Source of the DNA: Flavobacteriales bacterium
Lineage (GTDB): Bacteria; Bacteroidota; Bacteroidia; Flavobacteriales_F; PHOS-HE28
Length of the DNA: 64,000 nucleotides
Assembly (NCBI GenBank): GCA_020852835.1
Contig: JADZAC010000065.1
Coordinates: 1 to 64,000, forward strand
Reading direction: 5' to 3'
Part shown: positions 7,361 to 16,014 of the stretch, one piece after another
Layout: the number at the start of each line of letters is the position of its first letter
Position numbering within the stretch: position 1 is the stretch's first letter
Made by a program: the position numbers and the translations under genes
Notes under the pieces: generated by a model
What the model was told of the DNA's origin: nothing
The model's input: the letters and a program-made list of their open reading frames with translations, nothing else
The model's database searches: none

Positions 7361-9340
7361 ATGAAGCGTATGGCTTTGGTCGCTAAACCATTGGCATTGG
7401 CCGGTATAGCCGGTGCCGTGGCCCTCTCCGTTGCGTGGACGGAAGGGCACTTGCCCGTGGCCCGGGCTTCCTTCCATTCCGAAGCCGAGCTGAACGGATT
7501 CCGCGCTGCGGCGTTGCCCTTGGATTCCAGCTCCAATACGTACTTCGCCGCAAGCGGCCATTGCAACGGTTGCCATGGCCACGACCCCCAGCAGATCGCT
7601 TCGGTCTCCATGGCCGGGGAAGATGTGAACGTGGTGGATGCCTGGCGAAGCAGCATGATGGCCAATTCCGCACGCGATCCCTTCTGGCGCGCCAAGGTGA
7701 GCCATGAGGTGCTGGTGAACCCCGCACACCAGGTGGCACTGGAAGACAAATGCACGGCCTGCCATGCTCCCATGGGCCGCTTTGAACACCATATGACCGG
7801 CCAGGGCACCTATTCCATTGCCTACATGGAACAGGACCCCATTGCCTTGGACGGCGTAAGCTGCACCCCTTGCCACATGCAAAGCGCCGACAGTATCGGC
7901 AGCTTGTTTTCCGGTCACCTGAAGTTCGATACCCAAGGCCGGCCCATCTATGGCCCCTATGCCGACCAGGACATCTTCGGGGCGCCCATGCAGTCCTTCG
8001 TGAACTACACGCCCAAGTTCGGCGCCCATGTGCTCGATGCCGGCCTGTGCGCGGGCTGCCACACGCTGCTCACCGAAACCGCCGACATCAACGGAAACCT
8101 CACCGGTGATGAGTTCGTGGAACAGGCCACCTATCACGAATGGCTCAACTCCCAGTTCAACAACGAGGAGCACCCGGCCACCGGCATCACCTGCCAAGGG
8201 TGCCACATGCCCCTGTTGGATGATACCATCGGTGTGGTGCTCTCGGCCAACTATGTCTTCCTGCAGCCCAAGTCGCCTTTCGCCAAGCACCACTTCGCCG
8301 GGGCCAACACCTTCATGCTGGCCATGCTGCGCGACAATGCAGATACGCTTCAGGTCACCGCCTACCCCGCGCAGTTCGACAGCTCCATTGCCCGCACGAA
8401 CCGCATGCTCCAGCAGCACACCCTGATGGTGGACCTAAGCGTGCCCGCCCGTGATACCGACACGGCCTTCATCGATGTGATGCTCACCAACCTGGCCGGC
8501 CACAAGTTCCCCAGCGGATATCCCTCACGCCGTGCCTGGCTGCAATTGGTGGTGACCGATGCCTCCGGCGACACCCTCTACAACAACGGGGCGCCAACCC
8601 CCGATGGTGATCTCGCCGGACATGACCCCCTGTGGGAGCCCCACTACGACCACATCACCAGTGCGGACCAGGTGCAGATCTATGAAATGGTGATGGGCGA
8701 TGTGAACGGCGATTTCACCACCGTGCTGGAACGTGCCATGGAACCGTTGAAGGACAACCGGTTGGCACCCGCAGGGTTCAGTACCGCCCACAGCACCTAC
8801 GATACCACCATGATCGTGGGCGCAGCGCTCACCGATTCCGACTTCAATCACGTGGACGGCGTGGAAGGCAGCGGCTCCGATGTGGTGCATTACCATGTGC
8901 CTACCGGCGGGTATACCGGCCTGATCAACATTGCCGCCCTGGTCTGGTACCAAAGCGTGCCGCCCCGGGCTGTAGCTGATATGTTCACCCACACCAGTCC
9001 GGAGATCAACCTTTTCCAAGGCTTGTATAACAATGCCGACAAGGCACCCGTGCTGGTCCGCTCCGCGCTGCATACGGACATGACCGTGGGCGTGGAAAGC
9101 CTGCGTGAACTCGGCGTGCACATCTTCCCCATTCCGGTTCGCAACGGGTTGCTCACCATTACTGGCATTAATGCCCGCGTCACCGGCATCGACGTGTATG
9201 ATGCCGGCGGCCGAAAGGTGGGTGAGCTCAAGGGGGCCAATGAGCACACTTGGTACATGCGCCTGCCGGACAACGGCACCTTCATCGTAGTGGTGCGCAC
9301 GGCGGAAAGAAGCTTTGTGGAGCGGGTGGTGGCCTTGTGA
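7361..9340 (+). CDS. Secreted multihaem (five CxxCH) cytochrome c with T9SS tail
   Basis: About 659 residues. A signal peptide (MKRMALVAKPLALAGIAGAV...) is followed by five CxxCH haem-binding motifs near residues 68 (CNGCH), 131 (CTACH), 168 (CTPCH), 230 (CAGCH) and 278 (CQGCH). The first half resembles cytochrome c554-like multihaem proteins. The middle is beta-rich with no haem sites. The last ~75 residues (HIFPIPVRNGLLTITG, IDVYDAGGRKV) form a type A T9SS sorting domain, so the mature protein is probably at the cell surface or released. ATG at 7349 is an alternative start. Six bases separate it from the M28 peptidase gene, so the two likely form an operon. Electron-transfer partner unknown. 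Confidence 0.85.
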   Translation: MKRMALVAKPLALAGIAGAVALSVAWTEGHLPVARASFHSEAELNGFRAAALPLDSSSNTYFAASGHCNGCHGHDPQQIASVSMAGEDVNVVDAWRSSMMANSARDPFWRAKVSHEVLVNPAHQVALEDKCTACHAPMGRFEHHMTGQGTYSIAYMEQDPIALDGVSCTPCHMQSADSIGSLFSGHLKFDTQGRPIYGPYADQDIFGAPMQSFVNYTPKFGAHVLDAGLCAGCHTLLTETADINGNLTGDEFVEQATYHEWLNSQFNNEEHPATGITCQGCHMPLLDDTIGVVLSANYVFLQPKSPFAKHHFAGANTFMLAMLRDNADTLQVTAYPAQFDSSIARTNRMLQQHTLMVDLSVPARDTDTAFIDVMLTNLAGHKFPSGYPSRRAWLQLVVTDASGDTLYNNGAPTPDGDLAGHDPLWEPHYDHITSADQVQIYEMVMGDVNGDFTTVLERAMEPLKDNRLAPAGFSTAHSTYDTTMIVGAALTDSDFNHVDGVEGSGSDVVHYHVPTGGYTGLINIAALVWYQSVPPRAVADMFTHTSPEINLFQGLYNNADKAPVLVRSALHTDMTVGVESLRELGVHIFPIPVRNGLLTITGINARVTGIDVYDAGGRKVGELKGANEHTWYMRLPDNGTFIVVVRTAERSFVERVVAL

Positions 9341-9346
9341 TCCCCA

Positions 9347-10534
9347 ATGGAACTACGCTTCGGCACGGTGGCTGCCTGCTTATTTGCGGGAGCCTTCTCC
9401 CTGCCGGCCCAGCACCCCGCCGTGCAGCAGCTCGTGAATGCGGTCAGCGCGGATTCGCTGGTGTGGCGCGCGCAGCGCCTCACCGGTGAAGTGCCGGTGA
9501 ACATCGGGCAGGGCGATCAGCTGATCGCCTCGCGCAACAGCAGCCAGCCGGGAAATGCCCTGGCCGCAGCGTGGCTGCAGCAGGAGTTTTCCCGAATGGG
9601 CTACGCGCCCACGGCACAATCGTTCGGCAGCAGCGGAGCGAACATCCTGGCGGAGAAGCAGGGCCTGCTGCACCCAGAGCGCAAAGTGATCATCAGTGCG
9701 CATTACGACGACATGCCCGGTGGGCCGGTAGCACCCGGCGCGGACGACGACGGCAGTGGCGTGTGCGCCGTGCTGGAAGCCGCCCGCCTGATGGCCGGAC
9801 AGGCGTTCGAGAACACCATCGTGTTCGCCCTGTGGGACCAGGAGGAACAAGGCTTGATCGGCAGTGCCTATTACGCCAGCGCCGCAGTGGGCAACGATGA
9901 GCAGATCACCGCCGTGGTGAACATGGACGCTATCGGCTACGACGGCAACGGCGATGGCCTGTTGCGCATCCACGCCCGGCCCGTGGCCAACAGCATCGCC
10001 ATCAAGGACAGCGCGTTACTGGTGAACAGCACCTACGGCCTGGACCTGCCGATCGCCGTGAACAACCCCGGCGAGACGTACAGCGATCATGCCTCGTTCT
10101 GGAGCGCAGGCTACGGCGCCATCCTAGTGATCGAGGATTTCGACGATGATCCCAACCCGCACTACCACACGCCCAACGACGAGCTTCAGTACTTGGACAC
10201 GGCCTATTGGGCGAACCTCACACGGCTGGCCATTGGCACCACGGCGGTGCTGGCCATCCCAACCGAACCGGTGGGCATTCGCGAAACGAAGGCGCAGCCC
10301 GTGTTCCAGCTGTGGCCCAATCCCGCGCACGGTAGCGTGGAGATCCACATCGGTGGGGAAGGAGCAAGGGCCGACGAGCTGTTGCTGATGGATGCCACGG
10401 GGCGCACGGTCCGCGCGTGGTCCTTGCCGCTTGCCGCACAGCGGTTGCCCTTGGACGGGATTTCACCGGGCACGTACCTGGTGCGAGCTACCGGAGTGCC
10501 GCACGCTGCCCAGCGCCTGGTTGTGATGCCTTAG
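9347..10534 (+). CDS. M28 family zinc aminopeptidase with T9SS tail
   Basis: 395 residues. Signal peptide (MELRFGTVAACLFAGAFSLPAQ), then an M28 metallopeptidase domain (~35-310). The di-zinc ligands are visible: H119 in SAHYDDMP, D133 in GADDDGSG, catalytic E166 and E167 in WDQEEQG, D194 in NMDAIGY, and a histidine in PHYHTPNDE near 272-274. The C-terminal ~85 residues (FQLWPNPAHGSVEIHI, LLLMDATGRTVRAW) are a type A T9SS sorting domain. Predicted to be a secreted or surface-bound peptidase that removes N-terminal residues from peptides. It lies directly behind the multihaem cytochrome gene. All ligands are intact. Confidence 0.92.
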   Translation: MELRFGTVAACLFAGAFSLPAQHPAVQQLVNAVSADSLVWRAQRLTGEVPVNIGQGDQLIASRNSSQPGNALAAAWLQQEFSRMGYAPTAQSFGSSGANILAEKQGLLHPERKVIISAHYDDMPGGPVAPGADDDGSGVCAVLEAARLMAGQAFENTIVFALWDQEEQGLIGSAYYASAAVGNDEQITAVVNMDAIGYDGNGDGLLRIHARPVANSIAIKDSALLVNSTYGLDLPIAVNNPGETYSDHASFWSAGYGAILVIEDFDDDPNPHYHTPNDELQYLDTAYWANLTRLAIGTTAVLAIPTEPVGIRETKAQPVFQLWPNPAHGSVEIHIGGEGARADELLLMDATGRTVRAWSLPLAAQRLPLDGISPGTYLVRATGVPHAAQRLVVMP

Positions 10535-10606
10535 GCTTCAATGGGCCAAAGGTCCGTTGCTGGAGGCTCGTGGCTCATGCACTGGTGAAAGATGTTTGTT
10601 GTTCGT

Positions 10607-10887
10607 GATGTTTCGGGCCTTCAGCCCTCCACGGATCTTATAGCCCCCCGCCCATGGCGCCGCCATGGGCACGGATGTTTCGGGCCTTCAGCCCGGCCTG
10701 GGCGCATACACCATCCGGAGTGCGACGAAAGGTTGTTCGGATGGAACGGCCAAAGGAACGTATGCCACCCGGCATTGTGTGGAGATGCCGTTGCCTTAAG
10801 GGCCAAAGGCCCGTTGCATGGCAGCCCGTGGCATCGCCACGGGCTGCCACCATAACGATTTATTGAGGGCTGAAGGCCCGGGACATC
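10607..10887. repeat. Composite palindromic repeat island
   Basis: Flanked by inverted copies of GGGCCTTCAGCCC (10607-10627 and 10674-10693 direct; 10865-10887 inverted). Between them are two near-perfect hairpins: GCCCATGGCG around one base at 10650-10670, and a 13-base stem GGCAGCCCGTGGC with an ATC loop at 10820-10848. A GGGCCAAAGGCCC palindrome lies at 10800-10812, and a diverged copy at 10543-10555. The whole gap 10535-11089 has no credible gene. It looks like nested mobile palindromic elements without a transposase. Confidence 0.7.
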
Positions 10888-11089
10888 AACGGATCGATTT
10901 AACCACTTGCGCGTGCATACATGCCTGTGCGGCTTCCCGCTCGATGTGTGCCGAGGTGGGGTCGTGAGCGTTTGCGCCTTGGAAGGTGCCACGCGCATGA
11001 GTCCTTGATTCGTGTCCACAGCACGACGACCGCCCAGTACTTCCCTACGAACCACGAACGATGCCCTACCTACTGAACCTTCACTGCAC

Positions 11090-13264
11090 TCACCTCTTCA
11101 CCCCAAGGTGCAAGTCGATGTAATCCAGGATCTGCGTGTAGAGATGCACACGGTCCTTGCCGCGCACGTTGTGCTCGTGGCCGGGGTAGTAGAAGAAGTC
11201 CGGGTACACACCCTTGTCCACGCAGCTTTTCAGGAAGCGCAACGCATGCTCGGGCACCACGGTCACGTCCATGTTGTCGTGGATCAGCAGCAGGTGCCCG
11301 CGCAGTTGGTCGGCGATGGGCGGCAAGGCGGTTTCCTCGTAGCCCTTCGGGTTTTCCTGCGGCGTGTCCATGTAGCGCTCGGTATACATCACTTCATACA
11401 AGCGCCAATCCTGCACGGCACCGCCGGCCACGCCCACTTGGAACAGGTCCGGTGCCCGCAGCATCAGGGCTTCCGTCATGTGCCCGCCGAAGCTCCAGCC
11501 ATGTACGGCCATGCGGCTGCCGTCCACGTAGGGCAGGCTCTTCAGGTAGTCCGCGCCGTGAACCTGGTCCTTCACTTCCGTCATGCCTAATTGCCGGTAG
11601 ATCACCTGCTCGAAGGCGAGCCCGCGGTTGCTGCTGCCGTGTCCGTCCAGGGTGAAGACGATGTAGCCCCGCTCCGACGCCTCGATCATCCACAATTGCG
11701 CGCCGCCGAGGTAGCTGTTGGTGACCAGTTGCACATGCGGACCGTTGTAAGTGTACACGATCACCGGGTACTGGTCGCGGCTTTGGAAGAAGCTGGGCTT
11801 GATGATGCGCCCGTTGAGCACATCGCCGTTCTCGCCGGGCACTTGTACAAGATCGATCGCACCGTGCACCACGGCGGCCATGGGATCCCGGCTGGTGAGC
11901 AAGGTCTTCACCACCTTGCCCGTGGCGGCGTCCAGCACTTCCGTGCGGCCGGGCACGGTGAGGCTGCTCCAGCGGTCGATCAAGTACCGGCCGTCCGTGC
12001 TCAGTTGCCCGCTGTGCGTGCCTGGCGCCGCAGTGAGCCGTACGGTTTTGCCCGTGGCGAGCTCCACGCGGTATAGCTGCGTTTCCAGCGCGCCTTTCGG
12101 GTCCTTCGGATCGATGCTGGCGGTGCCTTCCACGAACATGTACTTCTCCTTGGCATCGAAGCCGAGGATGTCCTTCACCACCCAGTTGCCCTTGGTGAGC
12201 GGCCGTACCATGCCAAGATTCAGATCGTACAGGTAGAGGTGCCACCAGCCGTCGCGCTGGCTCCAGTGGATGTAGCGCGTGGGCTGCGTCTTCAGGAATG
12301 TCAACGGATGCTCGGGCTCCAGCCATTTGTCGTTGTGCTCCTCGAACAGCGTGCGCTCGGCCTTGCCCGTGGCGGCATCGAAGCGCTCCACGCGGAAGTG
12401 GTCGGTGGCGCGGTCCAGCACGATGATCTGCACGTGCTGGTTGTCCTGGTCCCAGCTGATGTTGGTGAGGTAGTGGTCCGGCGGACCTTCCGGCTTGATG
12501 AACACGGTCTTTCCCGTGCGCAGGTCGTACACGCCGAGCGTTACGTGGTGGCTGGTCTGCCCCGCCATGGGGTAGCGGAATTTATTGAAGGTGCTGGGCG
12601 TGGTGCTGATGTCTTCCACGTAATAGGGCGTCACCATGGTTTCGTCCATGCGGTAGAAGGCGAGCTTGCTACCGTCGGGGCTCCAGAAGGTGCCCTTGGT
12701 GATGCCGTACTCTTCGCGATGTACGCTCTTGCCGTTCACGATGCCGTCGGTGCCGTCGAAGGTGACCTGCACCGCGCTGTCGCCCAGCCCTGCGATGAAG
12801 AGGTTGTTGTCCCGGGTGAAGGCCACCTTCCTGTGCGTCGGGTCCGTATCCGTGTTCTCGGCATGGGCGGGCACGGCAACGCGCAGCTCCGCAGTTTTCT
12901 TCTCCAAGTTGAAGGCGTAAGTGTGTGTGCCGCTGGTGAGCAGCAGGGTCCTTGCGTCCAGCCATTCAATCCCGGGGAAACGTCGGAGGCTGTCCGCGGC
13001 GGGCAGGGCTTTGTTCACTTCGCTGCGCGTGAGGATCAACTGGTCGGCAGCCTTGCCCGTGGTGCCGCGCAGCAGGCTGTCACCCTTCACATGGGCGTAT
13101 TGGCTGGTGCCCGGGATCCATTGCAGGCCGCGAAGTTGCTCGGGGTAGTAGTCGCGCCCCTTGAGGATCGCGTCGGTGAGGGTGAGCTTGTGCTTCTCCT
13201 GGGCAGGAAGCAGCGTGGTGCCAAGGACGGCGATCAGCAATAGCGCGCGACGGAACATGGGCAT
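11090..13264 (-). CDS. S9 family peptidase, dipeptidyl peptidase IV type
   Basis: 724 residues. Signal peptide (MFRRALLLIAVLGTTLLPAQ), DPP-IV N-terminal eight-bladed propeller (~80-480, including EYGITKGTFWSPDGSKLAFYRMDE), then an alpha/beta hydrolase domain. The nucleophile is S591 in GWSFGGHM, the acid is in HDNMDVTV near 667, and the catalytic histidine is in PGHEHNV near 696-698. Predicted to release X-Pro dipeptides in the periplasm or at the surface. No T9SS tail. Start ATG 13264 or 13258; both give the same signal peptide. Single gene between repeat-filled gaps. Length and triad are normal. Confidence 0.93.
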   Translation of the reverse strand: MPMFRRALLLIAVLGTTLLPAQEKHKLTLTDAILKGRDYYPEQLRGLQWIPGTSQYAHVKGDSLLRGTTGKAADQLILTRSEVNKALPAADSLRRFPGIEWLDARTLLLTSGTHTYAFNLEKKTAELRVAVPAHAENTDTDPTHRKVAFTRDNNLFIAGLGDSAVQVTFDGTDGIVNGKSVHREEYGITKGTFWSPDGSKLAFYRMDETMVTPYYVEDISTTPSTFNKFRYPMAGQTSHHVTLGVYDLRTGKTVFIKPEGPPDHYLTNISWDQDNQHVQIIVLDRATDHFRVERFDAATGKAERTLFEEHNDKWLEPEHPLTFLKTQPTRYIHWSQRDGWWHLYLYDLNLGMVRPLTKGNWVVKDILGFDAKEKYMFVEGTASIDPKDPKGALETQLYRVELATGKTVRLTAAPGTHSGQLSTDGRYLIDRWSSLTVPGRTEVLDAATGKVVKTLLTSRDPMAAVVHGAIDLVQVPGENGDVLNGRIIKPSFFQSRDQYPVIVYTYNGPHVQLVTNSYLGGAQLWMIEASERGYIVFTLDGHGSSNRGLAFEQVIYRQLGMTEVKDQVHGADYLKSLPYVDGSRMAVHGWSFGGHMTEALMLRAPDLFQVGVAGGAVQDWRLYEVMYTERYMDTPQENPKGYEETALPPIADQLRGHLLLIHDNMDVTVVPEHALRFLKSCVDKGVYPDFFYYPGHEHNVRGKDRVHLYTQILDYIDLHLGVKR

Positions 13265-13309
13265 GGGTTGAAGCTGCGAAGGAACGGAACCAGCGGGAAT
13301 TCCTGGTGC

Positions 13310-13377
13310 CTACGCCCTATGCCCTACGTCCATGGGAATAGTTCGTAGTTCGTAGTTTGTAGTTCGTAGTTCGTAGT
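13310..13377. repeat. Tandem 9-base GTTCGTAGT repeats and related words
   Basis: Just upstream of the S9 peptidase start and downstream of murB: CCTACGCCCTATGCCCTACG, then about five tandem units of AGTTCGTAGT / AGTTTGTAGT at 13337-13377. The same words, partly in the other orientation, occur at 361-410 and near 11041. No hairpin is apparent. Tandem units of this kind may change number by slippage. Confidence 0.7.
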
Positions 13378-13423
13378 GAAGGGGGAATGCCCCTACGCAC
13401 GTGAGACCCAAGTTTGGCGGCAG

Positions 13424-14440
13424 TCAAATGACGTTCACCTCCCGTTCCAGTTCCACGCCGAATTGCTCCTTCACGCTTTCCAGCACCCGCGTGGAGAGGT
13501 CGTAGATGGCGCTGCCGCTGCTTCCGCCGTAGTGTACCAGCACCAGCGCCTGGTCCTTGTGTACGCCGATGTTGCCTTCGCGGAAGCCTTTCCAGCCTGC
13601 GCGCTCGATCAGCCAGCCTGCGGCGAGCTTTACCTGGCCTTCGCCAGCGGGGTAGGAGGAGAGGTCAGGGAATTTTGCCTTGATGCGCTCCGCCACTTCC
13701 GCAGCAACCACGGGGTTCTTGAAGAAGCTGCCGGCATTGCCCAACACATCGGGGTTGGGCAACTTGCTGCGGCGGATGGCGATCACCGCCTCGCTCACGT
13801 CGCGGATGGTGGGCGCCGTGATGCCGCGTTTGTCCAGTTCCGCCTTGATGCTGCCGTAGTGCGTGTGCAGCTTGGGCTGCTTGTTCAGCTGAAAGGCCAC
13901 CGAAAGGATGATGTACTGCCCCTTGCCCTCGCGCTTGAAGAAACTTTCGCGGTAGCCGAAGCGGCAGGCCTGCGTGTCGAAGCGCACCACTTCGCCATCG
14001 CTGATCCGCAGCGCTTCCAGGTGGTGGAAGGGCTCCTTGATCTCCACGCCGTAGGCCCCGATGTTCTGCATGGGTGCCGCCCCCACGCGGCCCGGGATCA
14101 ACGACAGGTTCTCCAGCCCGCCCCAGCCTTGGTCCACCGTGTAGGAAACGAAGTCGTGCCAAACCATGCCCGCGCCCGCCCGGATGATCACGGCCTCGTC
14201 GGTCTCCAGCAGCAGTTCCAAGCCGGTGATCTCGTTCAGCAGCACCACCCCGGGCCAGTCCTGTGTGAACAGCACGTTGCTGCCGCCGCCCAACACTAAG
14301 CGCGGTAGCCCTTGCAGCTCAGGATGGGCGAGCAGGGCGCGCAGTTCCTCCACGTTGCGGAAGCGCGCCAGCCGGGCGGTGCGGGCCGGCACGTGGAAGG
14401 TGTTGAAGGGCTTGAGGTTGAAGTCGCGGAAAATTTCCAT
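13424..14440 (-). CDS. murB: UDP-N-acetylenolpyruvoylglucosamine reductase
   Basis: FAD-dependent reductase of peptidoglycan precursor synthesis, converting UDP-GlcNAc-enolpyruvate to UDP-MurNAc with NADPH in the cytoplasm. 338 residues starting MEIFRDFNLKPFNTFHV. FAD-binding motif LVLGGGSNVLFT near residue 50, IPGRVGAAPMQNIGAYGVEI near 115, YRESFFK near 170, and the catalytic-serine loop VLGNAGSFFKNP near 235. The length and the AYGVE region fit the type I MurB class. The ATG at 14440 matches the family start; the frame is open 26 codons further without similarity. A weak -7-like TAAACTTG lies at 14465-14472. Confidence 0.96.
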   Translation of the reverse strand: MEIFRDFNLKPFNTFHVPARTARLARFRNVEELRALLAHPELQGLPRLVLGGGSNVLFTQDWPGVVLLNEITGLELLLETDEAVIIRAGAGMVWHDFVSYTVDQGWGGLENLSLIPGRVGAAPMQNIGAYGVEIKEPFHHLEALRISDGEVVRFDTQACRFGYRESFFKREGKGQYIILSVAFQLNKQPKLHTHYGSIKAELDKRGITAPTIRDVSEAVIAIRRSKLPNPDVLGNAGSFFKNPVVAAEVAERIKAKFPDLSSYPAGEGQVKLAAGWLIERAGWKGFREGNIGVHKDQALVLVHYGGSSGSAIYDLSTRVLESVKEQFGVELEREVNVI

Positions 14441-14578
14441 GGCAAGGCCGGGCATTCTGGCGCGCAAGTTTACCCGTTCCACCGCGTATGCTTTGGCGCG
14501 GTGGTTCCGCTGTTTCAACGTTGAGCTGTGCGTCGATGGACCCTGCTCATCAAGGTCCGGCCCCGCCGACCGTGATGT

Positions 14579-14827
14579 TCAATGAGCTGCAATGCCCTTC
14601 ACGGAATACTTGTTCGCCATTAACGAGATCGCGAATTGCCGGCAGGCATCCAGGTCGTCCCGTTCCAGCATCGGGTACTGCTTCAGCACTTCTTCTTCCG
14701 ATGTTCCGGCCATCAGAAATTCCAAAATGGTCTGGGCCGTGATGCGCATGCCACGGATCACCGGTCTTCCGTTGCAGATCCGGTCATCCACGGTGATCCG
14801 CTTCAGCAATGCCGCTTTGTCTTTCAT
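14579..14827 (-). CDS. DUF433 protein (VapB-like antitoxin family), orphan
   Basis: 82 residues: KRITVDDRICNGRPVIRGMR, then ITAQTILEFLMAGTSEEEVLKQYPML. These match the DUF433 family, winged-helix-like proteins often found as antitoxins beside a DUF5615 PIN-like toxin. Here the next gene downstream is murB and the 138-base gap shows no toxin, so it is an orphan or acts on a distant partner. The ATG at 14827 is supported by a -7 box TATGTTTG ending six bases before it; an earlier in-frame ATG lies upstream of that box. It is divergent from the glycosyltransferase gene. It could equally be a stand-alone DNA-binding regulator. Confidence 0.8.
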   Translation of the reverse strand: MKDKAALLKRITVDDRICNGRPVIRGMRITAQTILEFLMAGTSEEEVLKQYPMLERDDLDACRQFAISLMANKYSVKGIAAH

Positions 14828-14833
14828 GGCAAT

Positions 14834-14841
14834 CAAACATA
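14834..14841 (-). promoter_or_regulatory. -7 box immediately before DUF433 start
   Basis: TATGTTTG on the minus strand, a perfect TAnnTTTG match, ends 6 bases before the ATG at 14827. This implies a leaderless or nearly leaderless message. A -7-like TACTTTGG for the divergent glycosyltransferase lies at 14875-14882, so the two promoters are back to back. Confidence 0.5.
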
Positions 14842-14886
14842 ATGTGACCCACATGAACAGGCGTTCCCCGCGTTTACTTTGGGCGC

Positions 14887-16014
14887 ATGCCGCCGCCCTT
14901 TCAACGCGCCATCGTCAGCGTGACCAACGACCTGGCCACGGACAACCGGGTGCACCGCACCTGCACTGTGCTGCAGGAGCTGGGCTACGACGTGCTGCTG
15001 GTGGGCCGCCAACTGCCTGGCAGCCTGCCGCTGGAGCGGCCGTACCGCACCCGGCGCATGCGGCTGCTCTTCAACAAGGGGCCGCTGTTCTATGCGGAAT
15101 ACAACCTGCGGCTGTTCTTTCTGCTGCTCCTCAGCAGGGCCACGTTCTTTTTCAGCAACGACCTGGACACCCTGCTGCCCAATTTTCTGGCGGCACGCCT
15201 GCGCGGGAAGGAGCTGGTGTACGACACCCACGAGTTCTTCACCGAGGTGCCCGAGCTGGTGCAGCGCCCCCGCGTGCGGGCCGTGTGGCTGGCCATCGAA
15301 CGCCGGATCTTCCCCAAGCTGCGCACGGTGATCACCGTGAACCAAAGCATCGCCGAGGCTTACAAGCAGCGTTATGGAAAGGACCTGCACGTGGTGCGCA
15401 ACATCCCCATGCCAAGGGTGCTCGGCCCGGTGCCAAGCCGTGCTGCACTGGATCTGCCTGTGGACAAGCGCATCATGGTGCTTCAAGGCTCAGGCATCAA
15501 CGTGGACCGCGGGGCGGAGGAGGCCGTGCTGGCCATGCGCGAATTACCGGACTGCATGTTGCTGATCATCGGCGGGGGAGACGCTTGGCCCGTGCTGCAA
15601 CAATTGGTGAAGGAACACGCCCTTGAAGGCCGCGTTCGCCTGATCGGCAAGCTGCCATACGCCCGCATGATGGACTACACGCGCAACGCCGACCTGGGCC
15701 TGACCCTGGACAAGGACACCAACCTCAACTATCGTTTCAGCCTGCCCAACAAGCTCTTCGACTACCTGCACGCGGGCATCCCGGTGCTGGCCACCGACCT
15801 GCCTGAGGTGGCCGGCATCGTGCGCAGGCATATGTGCGGCGTGGTGATCCCTGCACCGGCCCCGGAGGTGATCCGGCAGGCCGTGGAGCAATTGTTTGCC
15901 GATCCGGCACGCCATGCCTCGCTGCGGCACAATGCGTCCCTTGCCGCGAACGCACTGGGCGGCGAAGCGGAAGCCGAAAGGCTCCGGTCGGTGCTTCAGG
16001 GCCTGCCGCAGTGA
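14887..16014 (+). CDS. Glycosyltransferase, GT4-like (GT-B fold)
   Basis: 375 residues, no signal peptide. The N-terminal Rossmann half (RAIVSVTNDLATDNRVHRTC, VYDTHEFFTEVPELV near 115) and the C-terminal half (LLIIGGGDAWPVLQQLV near 220, LPNKLFDYLHAGIPVLATDLPEV near 285) match GT4-type glycosyltransferases of Bacteroidota. It probably adds a sugar to a lipid-linked glycan or surface polysaccharide; donor and acceptor cannot be read. Its stop codon (16012-16014) directly abuts the stop of the convergent GT2 gene. A -7-like box lies five bases before the ATG. Confidence 0.88.
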   Translation: MPPPFQRAIVSVTNDLATDNRVHRTCTVLQELGYDVLLVGRQLPGSLPLERPYRTRRMRLLFNKGPLFYAEYNLRLFFLLLLSRATFFFSNDLDTLLPNFLAARLRGKELVYDTHEFFTEVPELVQRPRVRAVWLAIERRIFPKLRTVITVNQSIAEAYKQRYGKDLHVVRNIPMPRVLGPVPSRAALDLPVDKRIMVLQGSGINVDRGAEEAVLAMRELPDCMLLIIGGGDAWPVLQQLVKEHALEGRVRLIGKLPYARMMDYTRNADLGLTLDKDTNLNYRFSLPNKLFDYLHAGIPVLATDLPEVAGIVRRHMCGVVIPAPAPEVIRQAVEQLFADPARHASLRHNASLAANALGGEAEAERLRSVLQGLPQ

